From positions 1 to 64,000 of the forward strand of contig NZ_JAEQAZ010000050.1 in assembly GCF_016654115.1 (NCBI RefSeq): 64,000 bases of DNA, read 5' to 3'. Below, one piece after another: positions 23,670 through 31,662 of this stretch. Both the position numbers and the translations under genes were made by a program. The number at the start of each line of letters is the position of its first letter. Within the stretch, counting starts at the first letter, position 1. The DNA comes from Streptomyces sp. MBT53 (lineage in GTDB: Bacteria; Actinomycetota; Actinomycetes; Streptomycetales; Streptomycetaceae). The notes below the pieces were generated by a model. The model saw only the letters and a list, made by a program, of their open reading frames with translations. It searched no databases and was not told where the DNA came from.

Positions 23670-24272
23670 TCAGGCCGGGTACGGGCTCGCCTCGCGGGCC
23701 GCGCTCAAGGCGGCCGCCCACCAAGCGAGTTGGTCCAGCAGGGTCTTGGCGTAGCCGGGCGCCTGGGGGTCCAGTGGCTGCCCGTCCTCCCACGCGGTGA
23801 AGTAGTTCGGGAACGCCAGACCGTCGCGGATGGTCACCGCGTGCAGCTCGGTGAGGACGTTCTCCAGGTGGAGGACGGCATGACGGCCGCCGGCCGCGCC
23901 GCCGTAGCTGACGAAGGCGACGGGCTTGGCCGTCCACTGGGTGAAGTGCCAGTCGATGGCGGCCTTGAGCGCGGCGGGGTAACTGTGGTTGTACTCCGGA
24001 GTGACCAGGACGAACGCATCCGCCCCCTCCAGACTGGAGGTCAGGGGCGCCATTCCTTCGGGGCGCGGGTAGGAGTCGCCCGCGTACTTCGGTGACTCCG
24101 CGGGCAAGGACAGGGGGATCTCCACGTCGGCGAGGTCGACGACCTCGACGTCGAACCCGCCGTGCGCACGCGCCTGTTCGGCGACCCAGGAGGCCACGAC
24201 GGGCCCGAACCGCCCTTCCCGCACGCTTCCGACGACGATGACCAGCTTGTGGTTCTGCGGCTTCTCACTCAT
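23670..24272 (-). CDS. NADPH-dependent FMN reductase
   Basis: 200-aa flavodoxin-fold protein: KLVIVVGSVREGRFGPVVA is the FMN-phosphate loop, and LVTPEYNHSYPAALKAAIDW is the family's hallmark PEYN motif. SYGGAAGGRHAV is a further FMN contact. It reduces FMN or quinones/azo compounds using NADPH in the cytoplasm. ATG 24272 gives a standard N-terminus. It is divergent from an XRE-family regulator 113 nt away, a pairing that suggests local control by that regulator. Confidence 0.9.
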   Translation of the reverse strand: MSEKPQNHKLVIVVGSVREGRFGPVVASWVAEQARAHGGFDVEVVDLADVEIPLSLPAESPKYAGDSYPRPEGMAPLTSSLEGADAFVLVTPEYNHSYPAALKAAIDWHFTQWTAKPVAFVSYGGAAGGRHAVLHLENVLTELHAVTIRDGLAFPNYFTAWEDGQPLDPQAPGYAKTLLDQLAWWAAALSAAREASPYPA

Positions 24273-24372
24273 GAGATCTACGGTCCACCGCGGCAGCAGC
24301 GGCAACCAGACCGGGCGGAGGCTGGCCCCCGCAGGGCCACGCTGAGACATTCGAGCGATCGGGCACCGCCAC

Positions 24373-24378
24373 TAAACT
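24373..24378 (+). promoter_or_regulatory. -10 hexamer of a leaderless promoter for the MmyB-like regulator
   Basis: TAAACT ends 7 nt before ATG 24386 and no Shine-Dalgarno is visible. It lies in the 113-nt divergent gap shared with the FMN reductase. Confidence 0.5.
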
Positions 24379-24385
24379 TTGAGTC

Positions 24386-25204
24386 ATGGGCACGCCACTG
24401 GGGGACTTCGTCCGAGCCAAGCGCGACAGCATCCAGCCCGAGTCGTTCGGGATCCCCGAGCGGGGCCGCCGACGCGCACCGGGCCTACGACGCTCCGACC
24501 TGGCCGCCCGCGCCGGGATCAGCGTCGAGTACCTCACCCGCATCGAGCAGGGCCGGGACCGCAACCCGTCCCCCGCCGTGGTCAACGCCATCGCCGACGC
24601 CCTGAGTCTGGACGCGGCGGAACGCGAACACCTCCGCTACCTCGCCAAGATCACCGGCGGGGCCTGCCCCTCGCACCGGCGGCCCGCGCCGCCCAGCCGC
24701 GAGGTCCGTCCGACCGTGCTGGCGACCCTCCAACTCCTCGAACCCGCACCGGCGTTCGTCACCAACCGCCTGGGCGACGTGCTCGCGCACACCACGGGGT
24801 TCGAGCTGGTGATGCGCGGCAGCGGGCTGCTGGACACACGCGAACCGAACCTCACGCGCTATGTGTTCATCGATCCCCGCGCCCGGACGTTCTTCCCCGA
24901 CTGGGACCAGGTGGCCGACGAGCAGGCCTTCGACCTGTGGCTCGGCCCGTCCCTGGAGACGTCGGAGTGGTTCACGGCCGACCTCGCTCCGCTGGCCGGG
25001 CAGGAGTTCACCCGGCGCCTCAACCGTCACCTGCCTCCACCACAGGTCCCGCTCCGCACCGGGCACGAACTGCGCTGGCAGCGCGAGCGGTTGGAGCTGC
25101 CGCGCACGGACGCGCAGGAACTGGTCGTGCTCCTGCCCGCGGACGAGACGACGGCCCAGGCGGTGGAACGGCTCCGCCACCGGGCGCTTCGCGCGATCGG
25201 CTAG
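24386..25204 (+). CDS. XRE-family regulator with MmyB-like ligand domain
   Basis: 272-aa protein. The HTH lies in residues ~5-75: RAKRDSIQPESFG, then RRAPGLRRSDLAARAGISVE and YLTRIEQGRDRNPSPAVV. The C-terminal ~170 residues are an MmyB-like ligand-binding domain (PAFVTNRLGDVLAHT, YVFIDPRARTFFPDW, TGHELRWQRERL), a PAS-like fold that binds fatty acids in characterised members. These regulators typically control an adjacent divergent oxidoreductase, here the FMN reductase. Its TAG stop shares the palindrome CTAG (25201-25204) with the stop of the converging DUF397 gene. Confidence 0.9.
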   Translation: MGTPLGDFVRAKRDSIQPESFGIPERGRRRAPGLRRSDLAARAGISVEYLTRIEQGRDRNPSPAVVNAIADALSLDAAEREHLRYLAKITGGACPSHRRPAPPSREVRPTVLATLQLLEPAPAFVTNRLGDVLAHTTGFELVMRGSGLLDTREPNLTRYVFIDPRARTFFPDWDQVADEQAFDLWLGPSLETSEWFTADLAPLAGQEFTRRLNRHLPPPQVPLRTGHELRWQRERLELPRTDAQELVVLLPADETTAQAVERLRHRALRAIG

Positions 25205-25449
25205 CGGGTTGCCGAGTGGGTCGTGAACGCGGTCCAGGCGGCGGGGGAGACGGTGAGGGTGGGGCCGCTGTCTGCCGGGTTTTTGGAGTCGCGGATGTGG
25301 ATGGTGTGGGGGCAGGTGGCGACTTCGACGCAGGCGCCGCCCTCGTCACTGCTGTAGGTGGACTTCCGCCAGGTGTAAGCGACTTCGAGGCAGGCGCCGC
25401 CGTCGCTGTTGCTGTAGCTCGACTTGAACCACTGAAGTGCGGTGCTCAT
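25201..25449 (-). CDS. DUF397 protein with duplicated motif
   Basis: 82-aa protein of the Streptomyces DUF397 family, partners of XRE/DUF5753 regulators. The family motif W-F/RKSSYS...GGACLEVA occurs twice: WFKSSYSNSDGGACLEVAY and WRKSTYSSDEGGACVEVA, a direct internal duplication of about 22 residues; usual members of about 60-70 aa have one copy. The C-terminus has IRDSKNP and LTVSPAAWTAF, typical of the family. It overlaps the upstream XRE gene (TAATG), so translation is coupled. In known systems the DUF397 protein counteracts its XRE partner. Confidence 0.92.
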   Translation of the reverse strand: MSTALQWFKSSYSNSDGGACLEVAYTWRKSTYSSDEGGACVEVATCPHTIHIRDSKNPADSGPTLTVSPAAWTAFTTHSATR

Positions 25450-26258
25450 TACTCTCCCAGCAGACGGTCCAGCAGGCTTCGTGAGTCCTCGATGGTGAGG
25501 GCCTGCGTCCGCAGCATCGCATATCTGCGGGTGAGGATGGATACCTCATCGGGGTCGGAGACCCACTGGCTGCCCCGCTGGGAGTCGGTGTAGGCGAGGT
25601 GCTGGTGATCCGGCGTCTCCAGAAGGATGAAGGGGCCCGCGTCGCCGACATGAGAGGTCCGATTCAGCGGAAGGATCTGGAGGGACAGGCCCGGGAGTTC
25701 GGAGTACTCACGCAGCGCGCGCAGTTGCTCGCGATGCACTTCGCGGCCTCCGTTGGGCCACAGCAGCGCGGGCTCCCAGACGACGAAGCTCATCGTCGGC
25801 GGGTTCTTGCGGTGCAGGATCTCCTGGCGGCTGATGCGGCCCGCGAGCTTCGTCGCCAACTCGTCCTCGTCGTACGCCGGAAGGCGATTGCTCAGCAGCG
25901 CGCGGGCGTACTCCTCGGTCTGGAGCAGGCCGGGGACGACCAGGGCGTCGTACCAGGACAGAGCGATGGCCTCACGCTCGTGCAGCATGTACTCCTCGGC
26001 GTAGAGCGGGAATTGGTCGATCTCCGGCAGGTTGTCCACCCCCGCCGCCAGCGTCCCCTTCGTGTCGAGGATCAGATCCAACGTCTTGGCCAGCGACAGC
26101 ATCAGCCGTCGCCTGCCCTGCTCGATCGACGCGATGGTCTCCTCGTCGACCATGGCGCGTTCTGCGAGTTGACGCTGCGTCAGTCCCGCGGCCATGCGCG
26201 CCGCTTTGACCTGTGAGCCCAGTAGCCGCATCGTCGAGCGGTTCTTCTTGGAGTTCAT
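25449..26258 (-). CDS. XRE-family regulator with DUF5753 domain (WhiJ-like)
   Basis: 269-aa protein. The HTH is in residues ~10-65 (LGSQVKAARMAAGLTQRQLA and ERAMVDEETIASIEQGRRR). DUF5753 follows: LVVPGLLQTEEYARALL, RQEILHRKNPPTMSFVVWE, HVGDAGPFILLETPDHQHLAYTD without a break in the block order. This is the regulator of the WhiJ/AbaA type, usually encoded with a DUF397 partner and a small ATPase of the anti-sigma type; here all three are present. ATG 26258 is preferred for the family-like N-terminus and GGGGAG upstream, though the spacing is long. Confidence 0.9.
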   Translation of the reverse strand: MNSKKNRSTMRLLGSQVKAARMAAGLTQRQLAERAMVDEETIASIEQGRRRLMLSLAKTLDLILDTKGTLAAGVDNLPEIDQFPLYAEEYMLHEREAIALSWYDALVVPGLLQTEEYARALLSNRLPAYDEDELATKLAGRISRQEILHRKNPPTMSFVVWEPALLWPNGGREVHREQLRALREYSELPGLSLQILPLNRTSHVGDAGPFILLETPDHQHLAYTDSQRGSQWVSDPDEVSILTRRYAMLRTQALTIEDSRSLLDRLLGE

Positions 26259-26356
26259 GCTGTGGTGCTCCCCACATCCACCCGTTTCGGACCCCGCACC
26301 GACCCGTACTCCGCCCGTACAAAAACGGATCCAGGCCTCACGCCCTGTCAACAGTA

Positions 26357-26785
26357 GTGACGCTCAGCAACTCTTGTCCCGTGAACCCGAGTGAGAAGTT
26401 CTTCCGGCGCGAACGCCGGTCCGTTCCCGCTGCCAGGCGCTTCGCGCACGCGTTCCTCGCCGAGTGGGGGCTCGCGGAGGCCGAGCGCTGCGGTGATGTG
26501 CTGCTGTGCGTCAGTGAGTTGGCGACCAACGCGTTGGTGCACGGGGTGCCGCCGGGACGGCAGTTCCGGGTGTTCCTGTGCTACGACGGCCAGGCGCTGC
26601 GGGTCGAGGTGCACGACAGCGGGGGCGGTGTCCCGCACGTGGACGAGGCCGACGACGGCGACGAGGGCGGACGCGGGCTGCTGCTCGTCGCCGCCCTCGC
26701 CGACAAGTGGGGCGTGGGGGAACGGGACTTGGGCAAGGTGGTGTGGGCGGAGTTCGTCACGGCTCGTCGGTTGGAGGGGGCATGA
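26357..26785 (+). CDS. Anti-sigma-type ATP-binding protein (HATPase_c_2)
   Basis: About 142 aa. The GHKL ATPase motifs are clear: CVSELATNALVHG (N-box), VHDSGGGVP (G1) and GGRGLLLVAALADKWG (G2). The family resembles SpoIIAB/RsbW-type serine kinases, expanded in Streptomyces and often encoded next to XRE/DUF397 pairs, as here. Start is uncertain: GTG at 26357 or 26381 (134 aa); no Shine-Dalgarno is seen for either. Partner sigma or anti-anti-sigma factor not identifiable from the window. Confidence 0.85.
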   Translation: MTLSNSCPVNPSEKFFRRERRSVPAARRFAHAFLAEWGLAEAERCGDVLLCVSELATNALVHGVPPGRQFRVFLCYDGQALRVEVHDSGGGVPHVDEADDGDEGGRGLLLVAALADKWGVGERDLGKVVWAEFVTARRLEGA

Positions 26786-26796
26786 AGTCGAGGCTG

Positions 26797-27516
26797 TCAT
26801 CCGTCGGCGTTCAGTCGGAGGGCGAGGTCGTGGGCGGTGGTGCTGGTGAGGTCTCCGACGAACGCGCCGACGATTTCGAGACGGCCGCCGGTGAGCGAGG
26901 AGTTCACGCTGGGGTTGCCCCAGAGCTTGCCGTCGATGACGATAGCGAATTCGTTCCGCGGGGGCGGGGCCGAGGCGATGGAGCCGGTGAGGGCGGCGAA
27001 GCGGGTCCGGTCGGCGGGACTGAGGGTCACCTCGACCTGCCAGGTGCCGTCGAGGGTGCTTCTGCCGGCCTTCGCGGAGGCGACACGGACGCCGGTCATG
27101 CCCTTGGTTCGGTCGGCCTTGACGCAGAACGCCGGGTGGGCCGCGCTCGCGGCCACGGTGTAGCCGCCGCTGCCGTGGGTGCAGGCGGTCTCCGTGGACG
27201 AGGTGACCGGCAGGATGGAGATCAGGGCCGCCTTCTCGGTGTTCCCCGTGTCCCCTGCGGCGGGCTGAACCACGTGCGCGTGCCGGGTGGTCGTGCTGTC
27301 CGCGACGGCGACCGCGCCGACGGCGACCACAGCGGCGGCGGCGACGCAGGCCCCGGCGCGGGCCAGCCGTTGGCGCCGCCGGGCGACCCGCAGTGCGCCG
27401 TCGGCCAGGCCTACCAGGTAGGGACCGGCGGTGCTGTCGCCGCTCTCCTGGACATGAGTGTGCAGGGCGTCGTGCAACAGCGTTTCGTGCAACGGCTGTT
27501 CGGTCGAGTCGCTCAT
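26797..27516 (-). CDS. Membrane partner of the SigE-family sigma factor, with SecD P1-head-like domain
   Basis: 239-aa single-pass membrane protein. A cytoplasmic N-terminus of ~53 residues, one membrane helix at about 54-73, then an outer domain. The outer C-terminal ~110 residues resemble the SecD P1 head: VEVTLSPADRTRFAALT, FAIVIDGKLWGNPSVNSSLT, GGRLEIVGAF and HDLALRLNADG parallel the SecD pattern of aaxFaxLT, iviDGkv.saP and l..Gg..i.G.ft...A.dLA..L. Its ATG overlaps the sigma-factor stop (ATGA), so it is likely the cognate anti-sigma or signal sensor. Role inferred from position and topology. Confidence 0.75.
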   Translation of the reverse strand: MSDSTEQPLHETLLHDALHTHVQESGDSTAGPYLVGLADGALRVARRRQRLARAGACVAAAAVVAVGAVAVADSTTTRHAHVVQPAAGDTGNTEKAALISILPVTSSTETACTHGSGGYTVAASAAHPAFCVKADRTKGMTGVRVASAKAGRSTLDGTWQVEVTLSPADRTRFAALTGSIASAPPPRNEFAIVIDGKLWGNPSVNSSLTGGRLEIVGAFVGDLTSTTAHDLALRLNADG

Positions 27517-28061
27517 GCGATGACGCCCCTTCCGGAGGCAGGGGAAGAGGTGCCGGCCGACCGCTCCGCCTCGGCGAAGGCGGCGCGGAGCGATGCGAGG
27601 GCCTTGTGGGTCTGGCTGCGGACCGTCCCTGGGGCGACGCCCAGGATCTCGGCGATCTCGTGGTCGGGCCGGTCCTCGAAGTAGCGCAGCACGATCACCG
27701 CGCGCTGGCGCTTGGGCAGCCGCCGCAGCGCGGCCATGATGTCCTGCCGCTGGATCACGATGTCGGCCCAGTCGACGGCCTGCCCCGGCGGGTCCGGCAG
27801 CCTGTCGGTGACCGTCTCCTTCCCCCAGCTGAGCAGGCGGAAGCGGTCCACCTGGGCGTGGTAGATCGCCCGGCGCACATAGATCTCCGGCTGCTGCCGG
27901 TCGCGCAGCCGCGACCAGCGCCGGGCGGTGGACGCGAGCGCGGTCTGGACCAGATCACGGCCCTGCTCCCAGTCCCCGGTCAGCAGGTAGGCCGTGTGCA
28001 GCAGCGATCTCGACCGCGCCGCCACGAACTCGCGGAACTCGCGTTCCTCGTCGGCGTTCAA
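27513..28061 (-). CDS. SigE-family ECF-like RNA polymerase sigma factor
   Basis: 182-aa sigma factor: sigma2 (FREFVAARSRSLLHTAYLLT, GDWEQGRDLVQTALASTARRW) and sigma4 (ALRRLPKRQRAVIVLRYFED, HEIAEILGVAPGTVRSQTHKAL). This matches the SigE70/SigE family of actinobacterial ECF-like factors. It starts at TTG 28061, with GAGGGAGGG upstream at correct spacing. The downstream gene encodes a one-helix membrane protein with overlapping start, the usual sigma/anti-sigma layout. The target promoters are unknown. Confidence 0.92.
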   Translation of the reverse strand: MNADEEREFREFVAARSRSLLHTAYLLTGDWEQGRDLVQTALASTARRWSRLRDRQQPEIYVRRAIYHAQVDRFRLLSWGKETVTDRLPDPPGQAVDWADIVIQRQDIMAALRRLPKRQRAVIVLRYFEDRPDHEIAEILGVAPGTVRSQTHKALASLRAAFAEAERSAGTSSPASGRGVIA

Positions 28062-28156
28062 TGCGCCCTCCCTCTTTCCCCCGTAAAGACGGGTACGGAG
28101 GGGGATTCGACTGCCCTGTCAGTCAGACTTTCTGACCGGACTTCGGCAAGGCCGGG

Positions 28157-29221
28157 TCACCCGGCCGACTCGGAGAGGTACGAGAAGTGGTCCAGGAGCG
28201 GCCCGTGTCGAAGGCCCGAGGAGAAGTCCTGGTTCACGATCATCTTGATGATGTTGGACGCGATGTCCTCCCGTACGCCCTTGCCGTTGCGCGGGCCGCA
28301 CCAGGGGTTCCAGTCGGCGACGGTGCCGGGGGTGAACGTGAGGACGTTCGGGAGCAGGGCGTCCGCCGCCCAGGCGCCGTAGGCCCGCGCGGTCGGGAAG
28401 CGGTGGGGGCCGTGGCCGTAGGTTCCGCCGGCCTCGACCACCGCCGCGATGTTGTCCCTGACCTGGCCCCAGATCCCCGAGGCGGGGGCGGTCGCGGGGT
28501 GGGCGGGCCTGCCCTTGAGGTCGTCCGTGGGGACGCTCGCGTTGTAGTCGACGTGCGCCGAACCGCCCGCGAAGTCGAAGAACGTGGTCATGTTCGGCTC
28601 GGCGGCGCGCTGGAGCTGGGCCCAGGCGTTGTGGCCCTTGTCGAAGTACGCGGTCGTCGCCCAGAAGTGGAGCCGGCCGCGGCCCGTCACCTCCACGGGC
28701 ACCTCCAGCACGAAGGATCTGACGGCGGTGTTCGCGAAGTCGTCGTGGGCGGGACGCAGCGCGTCGAGGTCGGGGAACGTGCCGGTCGCCAGCGCCTTCG
28801 TCGTCGCGACGGGGAAGGGGATGAAGTTGTAGAACGGGTCACGGCGCCGCCCGGCGAAGAGCCTGACGCCGTGACGGCACTCGACTACCTCCCCGACCGG
28901 GGCGTCGGGGGGTGTGATGACCGTGCCCGAGGCGTTGCGGTCGGTGGCCGCGGCCCCGGTGAGCTGCTCCACCCGGACGTGCTGCGTGCCGTCGGCGCCG
29001 ATCGGGAAGGTGGCGCGAAATGTGATGTCCTCGACGTGGTCGCCGTCTGTGTCGATCCTCAACTCGTAGTAGCCCGCCGGGTTCCAGGGCTTGCCGTCGA
29101 GCGGCGAGGTGTTCATCCCGAAGACCGTGCGCGGGCCGTGGCGGTCACCGGCCCCGGCGAAGCAGTAGGCGTCGGTGATGTCCAGCGTCTCGTCTTCGGG
29201 GTAGTCGAAGTGGTGCGACAT
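28157..29221 (-). CDS. DUF4331 family protein
   Basis: 354-aa protein beginning MSHHFDYPEDETLDITDAYCF, the DUF4331 opening, with NTSPLDG and FPVGADG-like blocks. It ends near LTFTPGTVADWNPW and NGKGVREDIASNIIKMIVNQ. No signal peptide is visible, although many family members are exported. The family is abundant in Streptomyces and of unknown function. The stop codon sits in the loop of a 7-bp perfect hairpin (28150-28166). Start at ATG 29221, 7 nt after the upstream Tat-type gene, so both are probably one operon. Confidence 0.85.
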   Translation of the reverse strand: MSHHFDYPEDETLDITDAYCFAGAGDRHGPRTVFGMNTSPLDGKPWNPAGYYELRIDTDGDHVEDITFRATFPIGADGTQHVRVEQLTGAAATDRNASGTVITPPDAPVGEVVECRHGVRLFAGRRRDPFYNFIPFPVATTKALATGTFPDLDALRPAHDDFANTAVRSFVLEVPVEVTGRGRLHFWATTAYFDKGHNAWAQLQRAAEPNMTTFFDFAGGSAHVDYNASVPTDDLKGRPAHPATAPASGIWGQVRDNIAAVVEAGGTYGHGPHRFPTARAYGAWAADALLPNVLTFTPGTVADWNPWCGPRNGKGVREDIASNIIKMIVNQDFSSGLRHGPLLDHFSYLSESAG

Positions 29222-29228
29222 GGTGCTC

Positions 29229-29804
29229 CTAGCCGATCCGGGGGGTGCGGGCGTACGGATTACGGGCGTACGGATTGCGGGCGAACGGCTGCAGCGCGAG
29301 CGTGTAGAACCGGTCCCGGTACGGAGCCTCGTCCGTGCCGCCGAACTCGCCGTACAGCCAGAGGAAGGGCAGCTGCCCGGCATCCCAACTCACGCGGTCG
29401 GAACGCCCGTTGGTGTGCAGCAGCTCGTACCAGCCCTCGGTGAAGCCGCTCAGGACCGCGACCCGGGTGGGGGCGCCGCGTGCGGGGACGACCGACGCGT
29501 CGACCGTGCTGCCGTCGGCCGCCGACAGGTACGGCCACGCCGAGCGGGCCGACCCGACGTAGGGACCGGTGTAGAAGTCCCGGACGGGAACGGCCTCGAC
29601 GCCCGCGGGCAGCACCAGGCGGGTGCCCGGGGTGAGCAGCGGAGCGTGGTAACGCCGCTCCCGGCCGCTCGCCGGCGCACCGGTGACCGCCGGGGCGGCC
29701 GACGCGGGGGAGGCCGCGCCGACGAGGCCGTAGAGAAGGGGAAGGGCCGCGAGGCCCCCAAGAACGCCGCGTCGGCCCGGCGTCGGGCCTGGGGTGATGT
29801 TCAC
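29229..29804 (-). CDS. Tat-signal secreted protein of unknown function
   Basis: 191-aa exported protein. GRRGVLGGLAALPLLYGLVG is a twin-arginine-type signal sequence ending in ASPASA. The mature part has no domain I recognise. Visible features are FYTGPYVGSARSAWPYL, GWYELLHTNGRSDRVSWD and a C-terminal duplication ARNPYARNPYAR. It is the first gene of a two-gene operon with DUF4331, so the two may work together outside the cell. The ATG gives a compact signal peptide. Confidence 0.7.
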   Translation of the reverse strand: MNITPGPTPGRRGVLGGLAALPLLYGLVGAASPASAAPAVTGAPASGRERRYHAPLLTPGTRLVLPAGVEAVPVRDFYTGPYVGSARSAWPYLSAADGSTVDASVVPARGAPTRVAVLSGFTEGWYELLHTNGRSDRVSWDAGQLPFLWLYGEFGGTDEAPYRDRFYTLALQPFARNPYARNPYARTPRIG

Positions 29805-30108
29805 GCGACGAACGTACGGTCACCGCCCGTGAGCGCGTCAGCGGCAGAGACGACACGATCCATAGCGTTGCCGTCATGGTCGTCATTGCCGTCTCCGCCT
29901 GCGCTGGAAGGCTGCGGCTCCCAGCAGCGAGAAAGGACGTCCTGGTCAGCGTGGTGCGGCAGGTGCATGGTGAGGGGGATTCCCCGGGTCGGGAACCCTA
30001 TGGAACGTGTCGGTTCTGCCGCTGACGCGGTAACGGGCTGTGACCGTAGGTTCGTCGTGCGCCGGGAGTCCGGCGCCCCGTGAACCAGCAGAGGAAGCAG
30101 TGCGCACC
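29805..30108. other. Gene-free gap between divergent genes
   Basis: 304 bases between the Tat-type gene and the osmC-like gene. Apart from the promoter-like elements at 30022-30052 and the ribosome site before 30109, no further structure or small gene is supported. Confidence 0.5.
30022..30052 (+). promoter_or_regulatory. Predicted promoter of the OsmC/methyltransferase/GlxA cluster
   Basis: CTGACG (30022-30027) and TAGGTT (30047-30052) are spaced 19 nt and lie 57 nt before the ATG at 30109. Both hexamers are near the housekeeping consensus. Confidence 0.4.
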
Positions 30109-30525
30109 ATGAACGCTGTCTACACCGCGGTCGTCACCGCCAACGGCCGGGACGGCCGCGCCACCAGCACCGACGGACACCTCTACGTCCGCCTCGCGTT
30201 CCCGCCCGCGCTCGGCGGCGACGGCCAGGGCACCAACCCCGAGCAGCTCTTCGCGGCCGGCTACGCGGCCTGCTTCACCAGCACGCTCGGCGTCGCGGGC
30301 CGGGCGGCGAAGGTGCCCACCGGCGACATCTCGGTGACCGCCGAGATCGGCCTCGCCAAGGACGAGACGGACGGCGGCTTCGCGCTCACCGCCGTGCTGC
30401 GCGTCAAGCTGCCCGAAGCCCTGCGGAACGAGACCGGCCGCAAGCTGGTCGAGCAGGCGCACGCGGGCTGCCCGTACTCCAAGGCCACCCGCGGCAACAT
30501 CCCGGTCGAACTCGTCGTGGAGTAA
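30109..30525 (+). CDS. OsmC/Ohr-family organic hydroperoxide reductase
   Basis: 138-aa enzyme that detoxifies organic hydroperoxides with paired cysteines. C55 in GYAACFTSTLG and C121 in GCPYSKATRGN are the redox pair, and NPEQLFAAGYAACF is the family signature. Length matches Ohr. ATG 30109 gives the normal family start (MNAVYTAVVTANG). GAGGAA lies upstream; a GTG three codons earlier is possible. It heads a cluster with an O-methyltransferase and a GlxA-like regulator, all same strand, so it may be cotranscribed. No OhrR is nearby. Confidence 0.9.
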   Translation: MNAVYTAVVTANGRDGRATSTDGHLYVRLAFPPALGGDGQGTNPEQLFAAGYAACFTSTLGVAGRAAKVPTGDISVTAEIGLAKDETDGGFALTAVLRVKLPEALRNETGRKLVEQAHAGCPYSKATRGNIPVELVVE

Positions 30526-30588
30526 CTCCCGCCCGCCACCCGACAGTTCATGACGGCAGCGCGCCGTCGCCCACCGGAGGAGACCGAT

Positions 30589-31635
30589 TTGACCAGCGCA
30601 CAACCGTCGCCGCCCCGCCCGGCGGAGTCCCACGGCCACGACCACGACCGCATGATGGGCATGGTCACGGGCTTCTGGGTCACCCAGACGGTTCGGGCCG
30701 CCGCGTTGTACAACCTCGCGGACCACCTCGCGTCCGGAACCGACACCGCCGAGGCGATCGCCGAAGCGGAGTCCACCGACCCCGACGCCACCCGCCGCCT
30801 GCTGCGCACCTGCGCCTCCCTCGGCCTGATGACCTCCGAGGACGGGCGGCACTTCACCGGAACGTCCCTGCTGAGCACACTGCGGCACGACGACCCGCAC
30901 TCACTGCGGCACTTCGCCATCTCCCAGTCCGCACCGGGCCATTGGCTGCCCTGGGGCCGATTCCCCGAAGCCGTCCGCACGGGCCGGCACCAGGTGACCG
31001 CGGCCCACGGCGAGGCGAACATCTTCGACTACTTCGCCAAGCACCTCGACGAGGCGTCCTCCTTCACCGAGTCGATGAGCAACCTCTCCCGCGCCGCCGC
31101 CCTCGACATCGCCGAGGTACTGGACACCAAGGGCGTCACCCGCGCCCTGGACATCGGCGGAGCCGGCGGTGACGTCGTCCTGGCCATGATGCGGGCCAAC
31201 CCCGAACTCGACGGCGGCGTCCTCGACCTGCCCCACATCGTCCCCGCCGCTGCCGAAGCCGCCCGGGCCGAGGGACTGGAAGAGCGGTTCATCGCGGTCG
31301 GCGGCGACTTCTTCGAGTCCGTTCCGGCCGCGGACCTCTACGTCCTCAAATACATCCTCCACGACTGGGACGACGCCCACTGTGTCCGCGTACTCCGCAA
31401 CTGCCGGGCGGCGCTGATCCGGGGCGGCCGTATCGCCGTCGTCGACCACCTGGTCGGGGACATCGGTCAGCCCGGGCTCGCTCCTCTGATGGATATGAAC
31501 ATGCTCGGCATGACCGGCGGCCGGGAACGCCAACTCGCCGAATTCGACGCCCTGTTCACCGCGGCCGGCCTACGGCGGGTCAAGGTGAGCACTGCCGGGG
31601 CCTTCGCCGTCATCGAGGCCGAACCCACGGCCTGA
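30589..31635 (+). CDS. SAM-dependent O-methyltransferase
   Basis: 348-aa methyltransferase of the plant-type/hydroxyneurosporene O-methyltransferase class: an N-terminal dimerisation winged helix (GFWVTQTVRAAALYNLADHL, TCASLGLMTS) then the Rossmann domain with ALDIGGAGGDVVLAMM, GVLDLPHIV, and YVLKYILHDWDD carrying the catalytic His. The substrate is probably a small phenol or polyketide-like hydroxyl, not identifiable. TTG 30589 is preferred over an ATG upstream because GGAGGAG lies about 7 nt before it. 27 nt separate it from the next gene. Confidence 0.9.
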   Translation: MTSAQPSPPRPAESHGHDHDRMMGMVTGFWVTQTVRAAALYNLADHLASGTDTAEAIAEAESTDPDATRRLLRTCASLGLMTSEDGRHFTGTSLLSTLRHDDPHSLRHFAISQSAPGHWLPWGRFPEAVRTGRHQVTAAHGEANIFDYFAKHLDEASSFTESMSNLSRAAALDIAEVLDTKGVTRALDIGGAGGDVVLAMMRANPELDGGVLDLPHIVPAAAEAARAEGLEERFIAVGGDFFESVPAADLYVLKYILHDWDDAHCVRVLRNCRAALIRGGRIAVVDHLVGDIGQPGLAPLMDMNMLGMTGGRERQLAEFDALFTAAGLRRVKVSTAGAFAVIEAEPTA

Positions 31636-31662
31636 CCCCCTCCGGAGAGAAGAAGCCCCGCC

